IMG/VR virus record: IMGVR_UViG_3300020438_000093
Span: 1 to 40,298 of that record
Length of the DNA: 40,298 bases
Source of the DNA: a virus
Direction: 5' to 3' (one strand)
The translations under genes were made by a program, and so were the position numbers. Positions 32,989 to 40,298 of the stretch are shown piece after piece. The notes beneath the pieces were generated by a model. The model saw nothing but the letters and a program-made list of their open reading frames with translations. It searched no databases and was not told the origin of the DNA. How positions within the stretch are numbered: position 1 is the first letter of the stretch; each line of letters begins with the position of its first letter.

Positions 32989-33216
32989 TTAATCATCATA
33001 AACTAAGCACTCAGGCTCATCAGGATGTTGATCACACCATAGTTCTATGGTATTGGGGTCATGATGATCTCCTGCTTTGATCTCTGCTGCATGGTGAGAA
33101 ACATAATCTTCTAGATCATGCAATTCACTTTCAACATGCCTACGCATTTGAGGATTTGTCTGAGGATCTTGTAAGATCTCTTGGTCTTTTTTAATATGGT
33201 CTTCTATAGATTTCAT
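32989..33216 (-). CDS. cp12: CP12-like protein (75 aa)
   Basis: The C-terminus (NTIELWCDQHPDEPECLVYDD) matches the CP12 signature LE-x-YC-x-x-NP-x-x-x-EC-x-YDD, with the Cys pair at the family spacing of eight residues and the terminal YDD. The N-terminal part is helical (QMRRHVESELHDLEDYV) where CP12 has its helical hairpin; the N-terminal Cys pair is missing. CP12 clamps GAPDH and phosphoribulokinase to shut down the Calvin cycle, and cyanophages are known to carry it. It lies between the gp27-like hub and the gp5-like spike genes, 10-11 nt from each, unlike a metabolic cassette. Confidence 0.65.
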   Translation of the reverse strand: MKSIEDHIKKDQEILQDPQTNPQMRRHVESELHDLEDYVSHHAAEIKAGDHHDPNTIELWCDQHPDEPECLVYDD

Positions 33217-33227
33217 AATTGTTTATC

Positions 33228-34625
33228 CTAAGATACTAGAACTTCGTTTTTGTCTAATTGTTGAGCTCCAAAGGAATCTCTTTTCAATTTTAACACAGTA
33301 GTTACCTCCTGTGTCCTTTGATCAAAGAATCGGGATAAACTATAAATGAGATAGAATCCACTGTTAGATTCATCTATCGGTTCATCTAGTTTTTGATCCT
33401 CTGATATTGACGAAGGTAGAATCACGTTGATAATTTCCCCCACACACAAATCGATATTTCCTGGGACATCAATTCGTAATCCTTGTGTATTTAGCATAAA
33501 ATTACGAGAAATGTTCTGTACTATATTGTGTTTACTATAATCCCAGAAATTATTATCATTCTTATAATCAGGATCATCTGGATCTGCTGTCTCTGTACCC
33601 GTGTAATATTTCTCATGGTCAACTATAGTTGATAAAATCCTAGTTGGTTGATCAGAAAGCTTCTCTTGCATAGGATTTAACTTAGTCTGACTACCTAGGT
33701 GAGATTGATTATCCCACTCATTACTTAACTTATACGTATATACCTCAAACTTACCAGAAGATATATCATAGGTCTGTAACTGTGAAGAATATGTCCCTAA
33801 ACGTAGTGCATGAATTAAATTTATCTCACTCTCAAAATTAACATTTATAATAGAATCCTCATTAACACCATCATTTACACTATCAACGAATGTTCTTACC
33901 TCTCCACCACCACCAAACTTTCCTTTAGTATCACAGAGAGAATCAATTGATTTGAAATGATATCCCTTACGATTCTCAAAGAACACATATCCAGCACTAC
34001 CTCCTATTTCTTTACCATCAGATTTTTCAGTTATACCTCCAGGTGTCAAGACACCCATATTATTTGCTTTATCCACATTAGAATTACTAGCAGAAATAGA
34101 ACCATTACAAAGAGAACTAATCACTTGGAATGGTGACTTACCATTAGGATGTATTTTCGTATTATTCCCACAAGGAGTTGTAAAGACATCCTTCTCTGAT
34201 TTAATAACACTATCTTCACCTGTTAAGATCTTTGTTACTATTACATCGGGACGACCTTTCATTGTCTTAGAAACCTTTCTAGCTTCATTAGTAAGAGCTT
34301 CTGTTGATATCAATCCAATATTATATGTCTGTATTTTATTAGATACAGATCTATCACCAACCATATAGACCATCAGAATATAATGATACTCTGTCTCATC
34401 TGGTCCAACAACACTCATATGAACTTCTTCACCACCAACTATCTTATTGATTACACTTTCACCAGAATCTAATATTCTAATATTAGCACTTACGTAAGGA
34501 TCACTGATAGATTCAAAATATGTTATAGCTTGAGCACCAGGTATTAAGTTCCAAACCTCCTTAGAATTATCAATTAGATCCAATTTCGTAAGTCTATACG
34601 AAAATGCTGAGTTATTATTCTCCAT
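33228..34625 (-). CDS. Baseplate hub protein (gp27-like)
   Basis: 465 aa; ATG overlaps the previous stop (TAATG). The N-terminal part (LTKLDLIDNSKEVWNLIPGAQAITYFESISDPYVSANIRILDS) and the following strands resemble gp27/VgrG-type hub ring proteins. RPDVIVTKIL, KSPFQVISSLCNG and GYVFFENRKGYHFKSIDSLC follow, as in hubs of cyanomyoviruses. The C-terminal section (IDVPGNIDLCVGEIINVILP) fits the last barrel domain. It would form the trimeric ring that holds the spike. The assignment rests on pattern and position. Confidence 0.75.
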   Translation of the reverse strand: MENNNSAFSYRLTKLDLIDNSKEVWNLIPGAQAITYFESISDPYVSANIRILDSGESVINKIVGGEEVHMSVVGPDETEYHYILMVYMVGDRSVSNKIQTYNIGLISTEALTNEARKVSKTMKGRPDVIVTKILTGEDSVIKSEKDVFTTPCGNNTKIHPNGKSPFQVISSLCNGSISASNSNVDKANNMGVLTPGGITEKSDGKEIGGSAGYVFFENRKGYHFKSIDSLCDTKGKFGGGGEVRTFVDSVNDGVNEDSIINVNFESEINLIHALRLGTYSSQLQTYDISSGKFEVYTYKLSNEWDNQSHLGSQTKLNPMQEKLSDQPTRILSTIVDHEKYYTGTETADPDDPDYKNDNNFWDYSKHNIVQNISRNFMLNTQGLRIDVPGNIDLCVGEIINVILPSSISEDQKLDEPIDESNSGFYLIYSLSRFFDQRTQEVTTVLKLKRDSFGAQQLDKNEVLVS

Positions 34626-37015
34626 TATGCATTAAGCCTCTGAAGACTATTAAATTTATAAGGATCAAGATTCCTATTCTCTGTAGGTAACTGTGCGAAG
34701 TTCATATTAGTAGAACCCTCCTTAGATCCAGCATTATTATTAGAACCACTAGGAGATGGAACGAATACAAATGTAGGACTACCTGATGTCTCACTACTAA
34801 GACCAGCAACCTTTTGACTTAACTTACCATTCAATCCCTGTGCTCCTTCTATACCCTCACCTGGAATATATTGCTGCCAATTAGCTGGTTTCCATCCTTC
34901 TGGTTTTACAGAATCACCAGAAGTTTGCCATGAATGATGGAAGAAATTACCAGTTGGATCAAACATAGGATCTTCTGTTGCAACTCTATTACCCAATTGA
35001 GACTGTCCTTTAAAATCAGTTCTTCCTTTCAAGACTCTAAGTGCTTCCATAAGCTTTGCCTGTCCTTCTTCACTCTGTAAAAGAGATTGAATCTCAGGAC
35101 TATCAACCATAGTTCCCTTCTCAAATGCTTCATATTGTCCAGGTGCTTTAATGATCTCTTCTATACTCCCATCACCTCTTGCTTTTCTATTAAGTATAGA
35201 TGCAGCAACACCATAGACATCATCTGTACCTTGAGCAGCCTCACCACTAATAGCATAAGCTAACCACTTATAATCATCCTCAGTTAAACCTTTTAAGTTT
35301 CCAGTGGTAGTACTATTGCTTGTCTGGAAGAAGTTCTGTCCATTAACTTTAGAGATATTGTTATTAGTAGTATCACCTAAAACCCCAGTCAGATCTGTTG
35401 ATGCTACTTCTACTCCATCACCTAGAATTTTCTCTGCTGAAAAGGCATTGGCTTGGTCATTATTATTTGTGCTATCATCAGTAATTATTCCTTTGTCCTT
35501 CAATAATTGTTCTTTAGCATTCTCTTGATTCTCCTCACCATATAATCTAAGTGTTCCAAATCCACCAACCTCATCACTAATAACATCCATAGGATCCCAA
35601 ACATTTAAGAATTTTCTAAATCCCTCACGTAGATTAGTATCAACCTCAGCCATTTTCTTATTTGATTCTTCAAAACCACCAGTCTTAATAAGAGAGTCAA
35701 CACCAGAGAATAACGCAGTAAATGGAGCTCCAACAGTCTCTAATGCACCCGAAAGACCAGCAGTTACATCACCAGCAATATTCTTAGCAGTATTAGTACC
35801 ATCACCACGTATCCAGTCATCAGTACTACGAGTTAATTCACCAAGCCAACCAGACACTAGTCCAGCACCAGTAACTGCTATCGCTGGACCTAATACTGCA
35901 CCAGCACCAGTAGTTGATGACATAGCACCAGTTGCTATAGCAGTATCTACACCAGCATCAGCAAGATCTAAACCACCTTCAGCAAAGTTACCTTGTGCCA
36001 TGTTAGAGACACCACTAAAAAGACTAAGACCAGGTATTGCATATTTTACAGGAGTATTATTCAGTAACTTCAATCCTTTTGATCCTTCTGTTATCTTAGT
36101 AAGCTTACTAGCATCACCACCAACTTTGGTCAAAGCACTAGAGTTATTAACTATTTTAGAAGTACTAGAACCATTATTTACAATTTTATTAAGATTGGTT
36201 GAAAGATCTGCAGTCTTAACTATCTTATTAGTTGCTTTAGCAACATCTGGTACAGCTTCTGATCCAACATTAATAACCTTACCCATATCAGCATTAACGC
36301 CGAGATTAGTGAAAGTACCAGATTCTTTAAATGGTATGCTAGAACTACTTGGTAAAAGATTCTGAGTTTTATTAAGATTAGTAGCTTTACTTGCTTTACT
36401 AAATGGATTCTTAAAATTGAATCCCTTCCCTAAATTGGTTAGTTTCGACAACCACCTGCCCTTGCGGAACATCTGGACTAATTGGACAGTATCAGTAATT
36501 GCATCTATAGCACCAAAGAGGCCACCGCCGCCGCCACCGCCGCCTCCTTTCTCTCCTTTCCTCTTCCTAAATCCTTGAGTACCAGAGAGGAATTCCTCAT
36601 CTTCCATCCTCTGTTCTTGTCTTAGTCTCTTAGAATCCGCTACAACATCTGTCTTAAGATCTATAAACGCTCCAAGTAAAGTATTCTGTTGCTCTAATAA
36701 AGCAGTCTGCTTTTTATTCTCATTAACTATTTCAACATCAATTGCACTACCATCATCATAACTAACTGGATCAAAATCATCTGATGCAGTAGCATTAGTG
36801 GAAAACATGGAGTTTATACCATTAATCCCAGTTATTATAAAATCATCTACAGCCTGAACAGAATCCTGAACAAACTTAAGATTCGCAGGATCAATAGGAT
36901 TCTCACTACCACCAGCCTTAGCTCTTTTCCGCAGCTTCTTATACTCCGAGATAAGACTATCAGCAAGACTCTTATCTGTTGTAGTTTTTGAATATCCTTG
37001 GGTTCCTGAAGCCAT
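34625..37015 (-). CDS. Tape-measure-position tail protein with SleB-type cell-wall hydrolase domain
   Basis: 796 aa. It directly follows the frameshifting tail chaperone, the usual place of the tape measure. Residues 1-150 are helical, followed by a poly-Gly linker (nine Gly), small-residue/hydrophobic stretches near the middle (about 330-400, rich in Ala/Gly), and from about residue 580 a hydrolase domain. There LAYAISGEAAQGTDDVYGVAASILNRKA and APGQYEAFEKG match the SleB/Hydrolase_2 pattern (GEA...G-x-x-AV-x-x-VI-x-NR...PGQF-x-AF) with a candidate catalytic Glu. It is probably an injected or tail-associated peptidoglycan-degrading protein; T4 instead puts its lysozyme in gp5. Confidence 0.75.
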   Translation of the reverse strand: MASGTQGYSKTTTDKSLADSLISEYKKLRKRAKAGGSENPIDPANLKFVQDSVQAVDDFIITGINGINSMFSTNATASDDFDPVSYDDGSAIDVEIVNENKKQTALLEQQNTLLGAFIDLKTDVVADSKRLRQEQRMEDEEFLSGTQGFRKRKGEKGGGGGGGGGLFGAIDAITDTVQLVQMFRKGRWLSKLTNLGKGFNFKNPFSKASKATNLNKTQNLLPSSSSIPFKESGTFTNLGVNADMGKVINVGSEAVPDVAKATNKIVKTADLSTNLNKIVNNGSSTSKIVNNSSALTKVGGDASKLTKITEGSKGLKLLNNTPVKYAIPGLSLFSGVSNMAQGNFAEGGLDLADAGVDTAIATGAMSSTTGAGAVLGPAIAVTGAGLVSGWLGELTRSTDDWIRGDGTNTAKNIAGDVTAGLSGALETVGAPFTALFSGVDSLIKTGGFEESNKKMAEVDTNLREGFRKFLNVWDPMDVISDEVGGFGTLRLYGEENQENAKEQLLKDKGIITDDSTNNNDQANAFSAEKILGDGVEVASTDLTGVLGDTTNNNISKVNGQNFFQTSNSTTTGNLKGLTEDDYKWLAYAISGEAAQGTDDVYGVAASILNRKARGDGSIEEIIKAPGQYEAFEKGTMVDSPEIQSLLQSEEGQAKLMEALRVLKGRTDFKGQSQLGNRVATEDPMFDPTGNFFHHSWQTSGDSVKPEGWKPANWQQYIPGEGIEGAQGLNGKLSQKVAGLSSETSGSPTFVFVPSPSGSNNNAGSKEGSTNMNFAQLPTENRNLDPYKFNSLQRLNA

Positions 37016-37203
37016 TATCGTTGTGCTTGCTGTTTTTGTTTAAGTTCCTCAAGATATTGGGTAAGGAGTGCAAGATATACTACTCTCTCCCAAGGCATCA
37101 TATTATCTAGTTCTGTCAAACTATATTTATGGTGCTGCATTAGAGCAAAATTAGTTTGATAATACTCCTCCAGATTAGTATGAAAGAGTGCTATGCGAAA
37201 AAA
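37015..37203 (-). CDS. -1 frameshift extension of the gp26-like chaperone (gp51-position product)
   Basis: From the slippery site an open -1 frame adds 60 residues (after Phe-Phe: RIALFHTNLEEYYQTNF, then SLTELDNMMPWERVVYLALLTQYLEELKQ) and ends TAA overlapping the next ATG. It has no ATG until residue 20 of the extension and no well-placed ribosome site for that ATG (GGAGG lies 26 nt away). The simplest reading is production as a fusion by frameshifting, like lambda G-GT. The PWER/YLALL helix is typical of tail-chaperone C-termini. Alternatively it could be a short independently initiated gp51. Confidence 0.7.
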   Translation of the reverse strand, partial: FFRIALFHTNLEEYYQTNFALMQHHKYSLTELDNMMPWERVVYLALLTQYLEELKQKQQAQR

Positions 37204-37898
37204 CTCTGCAGCCCCTCTATGGTATATGTAGACGACTTCTTAGTATTTGGATTAACAACATCAAACTTATGTTGAAGCTTAGGCATTGTTTCAAAGAACT
37301 TAGCCACCTTATTGAACTGTCTTTGAGTAAGACTCTCAATAAAATCCTTAAGTTCCTTCTTTGAACAATCCTTAGCCTCAGTAACTTCCTCACCCTCAAA
37401 TATTTGATCTACACATCCAACAATAATGTCTAAACCATCCATATCAGTCTCACCCCTAATCCCAAACTCAATGAAATGATCTAACTTAGGATATCTCATA
37501 ATAACACCTACATCCTTACTGATCATGACCTTATCAGTATGACCCTTTGGTTTAAAAACCTTAACGTCATTAATGTTGATGGTATGTTGTACTTTAGTCT
37601 TATTATCATCCATACACACCACATTAACCGTGATCTCTTCCCCTACAGAAGCAGCACGAATCTTAAGGAATATATATTCCAGATCAAAACTAGGTAAATC
37701 TTCAATTTTTATACGAGATGTAACACAAGACTTAATTACATCTACAGTTGCTTGTGTTATCTGTTTCTCATCTTCTGAGTCCATCGCAATAAGAAGGACT
37801 TTCTCTTCTTTAACAAGAAATGGACGGTATTTAATTTTTTTTCCGTTTGACGGTAATTCGAGCTCATAGGTAGGAGCAACAACCTTTGGTAAAGCCAT
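37191..37898 (-). CDS. 26: Baseplate hub/tail assembly chaperone (T4 gp26-like)
   Basis: 235 aa from ATG 37898. MALPKVVAPTYELELPSNGKKIKYRPFLVKEEKVLLIAMDSED is the conserved start of the T4 gp26/gp51 baseplate-assembly family. LPSFDLEYIFLKIRAASVGEEI and the acidic C-terminal helix region (LTQRQFNKVAKFFETMPKL) also fit. It acts during assembly of the central hub or tape measure. The gene ends two codons after a perfect slippery heptamer, so two products are expected. It lies 18 nt after an oxygenase gene. Confidence 0.87.
   Translation of the reverse strand: MALPKVVAPTYELELPSNGKKIKYRPFLVKEEKVLLIAMDSEDEKQITQATVDVIKSCVTSRIKIEDLPSFDLEYIFLKIRAASVGEEITVNVVCMDDNKTKVQHTININDVKVFKPKGHTDKVMISKDVGVIMRYPKLDHFIEFGIRGETDMDGLDIIVGCVDQIFEGEEVTEAKDCSKKELKDFIESLTQRQFNKVAKFFETMPKLQHKFDVVNPNTKKSSTYTIEGLQSFFA
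37197..37203 (-). other. Programmed -1 ribosomal frameshift site T TTT TTC
   Basis: In the zero frame the codons are AGT TTT TTC GCA TAG, giving the canonical X XXY YYZ heptamer two codons before the stop. Slipping back one base yields TTT TTT CGC, exactly the frame of the 60-residue extension. Downstream, ATACT/AGTAT could form a short stem; no strong pseudoknot is obvious by eye. Confidence 0.75.
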
Positions 37899-37913
37899 AA
37901 TGTAGTTTTCTTT

Positions 37914-37920
37914 TATTTAG
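37914..37920 (-). promoter_or_regulatory. Candidate late promoter (CTAAATA)
   Basis: CTAAATA on the minus strand, overlapping the stop codon of the oxygenase gene and 15 nt before the gp26-like ATG. Confidence 0.4.
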
Positions 37921-38525
37921 TACGTCATATTATAAACACAGATCACCCTAAGATCTCCTGGTGATGTTGGACAGAGTGCGTGATAATGAGATCCATCAAA
38001 TAGCACCATCTTACCTTTCTCAGGTTTAACTTCATGCTTTACTGGAATAGGATCATTCTCCCAATCAATAGTCTCATATGGTATTATACCACAAAAATCA
38101 TCATAATTAACCTGTTTATCAAAAATATACGTACTACCAACGGTATCATTAAGATATAAGATAGCAGTATAATGGTTTTCATTATGATCTACATGAGGGT
38201 CACCACAATGATAGTTCGGAAAATGATATGTACAGTTTAAGTTTGATCTAGTTATACGCTTGTATTCCAATCCATTATCACGCATGAAGTTCTTGATAAT
38301 TGTCTTGAAAAATGGATAGAAATCTGAATTATTTCTTCTAGACTCTCTATTCAACAGAACATGAGAGAATTGAGGAAACCTATCAGAGGTAGTAGCAGGA
38401 TCCCAAAGCCAGTTAATACGTGGGGATGAATGAGACTTTATTTGATGCTTTGAAGTCCCAAAGAAACAGTTATCCATGATATCATTTACGACTTCAGGAT
38501 TCCTGATAAATTTTTCAATAATCAT
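37917..38525 (-). CDS. 2OG-Fe(II) oxygenase inside the baseplate operon
   Basis: 202 aa. YHCGDPHVDHNENHYTAILYLND has the iron pair His111-x-Asp113 and the first core strand. Then come KGKMVLFDGSHYHALCPTSPG with the distal His (180/182) and Arg193 in DLRVICVYNM for 2-oxoglutarate. It is inserted between the tube protein and the gp26-like gene, 30 kb away from most of the other oxygenases of this window, and should be co-expressed with the baseplate. Confidence 0.9.
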   Translation of the reverse strand: MIIEKFIRNPEVVNDIMDNCFFGTSKHQIKSHSSPRINWLWDPATTSDRFPQFSHVLLNRESRRNNSDFYPFFKTIIKNFMRDNGLEYKRITRSNLNCTYHFPNYHCGDPHVDHNENHYTAILYLNDTVGSTYIFDKQVNYDDFCGIIPYETIDWENDPIPVKHEVKPEKGKMVLFDGSHYHALCPTSPGDLRVICVYNMTY

Positions 38526-38539
38526 AACAATATAGTATT

Positions 38540-39313
38540 CTATTGATCTCCTATGTAATTGCCGTTATCATCATAGAATCTTACCTCCTCGTTATTAGAA
38601 GGTTTGGATCCCGAAAACCAATTCCAACTACTAATATCATTATACACCACATGATGCTTAGTGTAATGGAATGTCGCTGTAGCTTTAGTTATCTGAGAAG
38701 CACCAAATGATAGTGGTATAGACTCAACTGTATATGGATAAGCATCATGGAGTACATGTACAGCAGCAACCCTTTCAGTTGCTGAGCTCATGCCCCTTTC
38801 CACCTTTACTATCCTAATAGTAGCAGTATAATCATCTGGATATCTAAGTCTAGTGGTTCTATGCTTATTCTTACCATCAACCTGCATCATCGAAGAAAAT
38901 CCATTCTCTCTAACGAACGGTTCATACTTCCCATCCTTATCAATAGAATCTTCTTTACCAGGTTCATATTCTGCAAATATATACTGCCACCAAGCATTAG
39001 CAAACTTGAATGGTTCCATATTAGCATCACACATCCAACCTAATTGAACGTCAGTATAAAGCTTAGTATGAGCATAAGATATAGATCCTTCTCCTAAAAG
39101 TCTCCCTTGCAACTGTCCAGTAGCTGCTTGTGAAGGTGGTAATTGAGCTTCATCACAAAACCCTTCATATAGATCAGGACTAACCCCACCACTTTCAATA
39201 TACTTCTTTAAATTATTACCCATATCAAATTGCACAGCGAATCCATTGGACATCGCCATACCGCCTTTATCTGCGATTGTTTTAACAAAATCTGGTATTC
39301 TGGTTCTAGCCAC
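38540..39313 (-). CDS. Baseplate tail-tube initiator/cap family protein (T4 gp48/gp54-like)
   Basis: 257 aa from GTG 39313 (MARTRIPDFV); an in-frame stop lies four codons upstream and no ATG intervenes. MSNGFAVQFDM, FCDEAQLPPSQAATGQLQGRLLGEGSISYAHTKLYTDVQLGWMCDANM, and the late PLSFGASQITKATATFHYTKHHV are the strands of the gp19-fold tube proteins to which gp48 and gp54 belong. Position (baseplate operon, before gp26) favours gp48/gp54 over the main tube gp19; I cannot decide between those two. Transcription likely starts at the CTAAATA 25 nt upstream. Confidence 0.75.
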   Translation of the reverse strand: MARTRIPDFVKTIADKGGMAMSNGFAVQFDMGNNLKKYIESGGVSPDLYEGFCDEAQLPPSQAATGQLQGRLLGEGSISYAHTKLYTDVQLGWMCDANMEPFKFANAWWQYIFAEYEPGKEDSIDKDGKYEPFVRENGFSSMMQVDGKNKHRTTRLRYPDDYTATIRIVKVERGMSSATERVAAVHVLHDAYPYTVESIPLSFGASQITKATATFHYTKHHVVYNDISSWNWFSGSKPSNNEEVRFYDDNGNYIGDQ

Positions 39314-39314
39314 T

Positions 39315-39321
39315 CTAAATA
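39315..39321 (+). promoter_or_regulatory. Late-type promoter (CTAAATA) for the gp4 gene
   Basis: Plus-strand CTAAATA exactly 25 nt before the ATG of the gp4 gene; mirror image of the minus-strand element at 39339-39345. Confidence 0.5.
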
Positions 39322-39338
39322 TTTAAGTGTATACATTT

Positions 39339-39345
39339 TATTTAG
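39339..39345 (-). promoter_or_regulatory. Late-type promoter (CTAAATA) for the baseplate operon
   Basis: Minus-strand CTAAATA exactly 25 nt before the GTG of the tube-family gene. Together with 39315-39321 it makes a symmetric divergent promoter pair in a 33-nt gap. Confidence 0.5.
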
Positions 39346-39346
39346 G

Positions 39347-39772
39347 ATGGCTTATTCGGGTAAGTATAAACCTAAGAATCCTAAGAAGTATAAAGGGAAC
39401 CCAACAAAGATCATATACAGATCAAATTGGGAGAAAAAATTTATGTACTTCTGTGATTCTACGGATTCAATTCTTGAGTGGGGTAGTGAGGAAGTAATTA
39501 TTCCCTACCGTTGTCCCACTGATGGTAAACTTCATAGGTATTACCCAGACTTCTACATCAAAACTGCTAAGAAACAGAAATACATAATAGAGATAAAACC
39601 AAAGAAGCAAGTTAAAGGTCCAGAAAGAAATCCTAAGCGAAAAACTACTGCTTGGAAGAAATCTGTTCTAGTCTTTATGAAGAATAAAGCAAAGTGGAAT
39701 GCTGCGGAAGATTGGTGTGATGATAGAAGTATGAAATTCAAAATCCTAACGGAAGATCAACTACATGTCTAA
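39347..39772 (+). CDS. 4: Head completion protein, PD-(D/E)XK nuclease fold (T4 gp4-like)
   Basis: 141 aa from ATG 39347; the longer in-frame opening would cross the divergent promoter and gene. KIIYRSNWEKKFMYFCD, then the catalytic-type pattern HRYYPDFYI (PD) and KYIIEIKPKKQV (E-x-K), as in TnsA-like/PD-(D/E)XK nucleases and the T4 gp4 (50/65) head-completion protein. In T4 this protein acts after DNA packaging to complete the head for tail joining. First gene of a plus-strand operon. Confidence 0.87.
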   Translation: MAYSGKYKPKNPKKYKGNPTKIIYRSNWEKKFMYFCDSTDSILEWGSEEVIIPYRCPTDGKLHRYYPDFYIKTAKKQKYIIEIKPKKQVKGPERNPKRKTTAWKKSVLVFMKNKAKWNAAEDWCDDRSMKFKILTEDQLHV

Positions 39773-40298
39773 ACAAACAATATTTGAACAAGTCAAAGAA
39801 AAAGCAAGTAGTAAGGAACAAACTTCCGCATGGTACAGGAAGCAAGTTCGTCTTATTGCTAAGAACTATACTGACGTTGAAAAGTTGATAAGAGAAGATA
39901 AGCAAGAAAGCTTAACAGAAGATAATTTCCAAGATACTAACCGAGTTCGTAATAATGTAAGGGAAGGTCACCTATATCTCTTCGAGTATAAAGCAACCAA
40001 AAAGTACCTACCATACTACGATCAGTTCCCATTAGTGTATGTTACTAAGAGGTCATCTTCCAATGATTTCTTTGGTACAAACCTACATTATATCAATCCG
40101 AAGTATAGATACACTGTAATAAAGAACTTAATTGAGAACGACACTCTCAACGTACCTAAGATAACCTTCCATAAATACTTAGATAGTAATGTTATAGGTA
40201 GATTCTTAGACCTCGGTAAAGACGAATGGTATACGGCAATATACTTGCCTATTGATAATTTTATACGTGATAAAAACGGACGCAAGCTTCCTGTAAGG
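39765..40298 (+). CDS. Conserved T4-like virion/assembly protein, 3' end outside window
   Basis: ATG 39765 overlaps the gp4 stop by 8 nt; 178 codons are open to the right edge. GHLYLFEYKATKKYLPYYDQFPLVYV and FFGTNLHYINPKYRYTVIKNL form a pattern seen in small structural or DNA-packaging-end proteins of T4-like phages (a YYD-x-FPL-x-(F/Y)-V...G-x-N-x-HY-x-x-P signature). I cannot give it a firm gp number; a head-neck or DNA-end-protection role is possible from its place next to gp4. The translation has no stop or frameshift. Confidence 0.65.
   Translation, partial: MSKQTIFEQVKEKASSKEQTSAWYRKQVRLIAKNYTDVEKLIREDKQESLTEDNFQDTNRVRNNVREGHLYLFEYKATKKYLPYYDQFPLVYVTKRSSSNDFFGTNLHYINPKYRYTVIKNLIENDTLNVPKITFHKYLDSNVIGRFLDLGKDEWYTAIYLPIDNFIRDKNGRKLPVR

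Noticed and set aside
39230-39346. N-terminal extension of the gp4-like protein
   Set aside because: It would cross the divergent gene and promoter pair; the ATG at 39347 follows AGG and gives the usual length.

Overview
The window is a stretch of a T4-like myovirus of marine cyanobacteria (cyanomyovirus). Three things point to this. T4-type baseplate and head genes are present (gp26/gp51, gp27-like hub, gp5-like spike, gp48/54-like tube protein, gp4). Host-derived cyanobacterial genes are present (a CpeT-type bilin lyase, a CP12-like C-terminal module). A tmRNA gene encodes a cyanobacterial-type tag starting ANNIV. The DNA looks AT-rich by eye and genes are packed with 1-14 nt gaps or overlaps. 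Nearly everything is on the minus strand, so the layout below runs from high to low coordinates.

Right end (39.3-40.3 kb, plus strand): gp4 head-completion nuclease-fold protein and a partial conserved virion-type gene, divergent from the baseplate operon. Both directions start from a CTAAATA late-type promoter in a 33 nt gap.

Baseplate/tail operon (39.3-28.7 kb, minus): gp48/54-like tube protein, a 2OG-Fe(II) oxygenase, gp26-like tail chaperone with a perfect T TTT TTC slippery site into a -1 frame extension (gp51 position), a large tape-measure-position protein with a SleB-type hydrolase domain, a gp27-like hub, a 75-aa CP12-like protein, an OB-fold/Calx-beta protein, a beta-helix needle, a 35-aa acidic ORF and a small lipoprotein.

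Regulatory block (28.67-28.5 kb): a sigma70-type promoter with a special upstream 14-mer, a late-type TATAAATA, and a nested hairpin with a T7 tail (attenuator or small RNA). An outer-membrane-like beta-barrel gene with a strong terminator follows.

Auxiliary/RNA block (28.0-25.4 kb): from a sigma70-type promoter come a ParB/Srx-like protein, a hypothetical, cpeT, a membrane micro-ORF, tRNA-Thr(UGU), a circularly permuted tmRNA, tRNA-Tyr(GUA) and a lysine-rich micro-ORF.

Tail-fibre block (25.4-2.5 kb): two oxygenases, a 43-aa ORF, a 4102-aa fibre-like protein with eight internal repeats, three tail-collar-domain proteins, then an oxygenase, a tail-assembly-chaperone-domain protein, a PKHD-type oxygenase, a hypothetical and two more oxygenases. 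One of these last two is alone on the plus strand and overlaps its neighbours at both ends. Seven 2OG-Fe(II) oxygenase-like genes are in the window, six of them flanking the fibre genes.

Left end (2.46-0 kb): a cluster of very small coupled ORFs under a second copy of the 14-mer promoter, leading to a SET-domain protein and a DNA methyltransferase cut by the window edge.

All functional calls come from reading sequence motifs by eye. No searches or folding programs were run.
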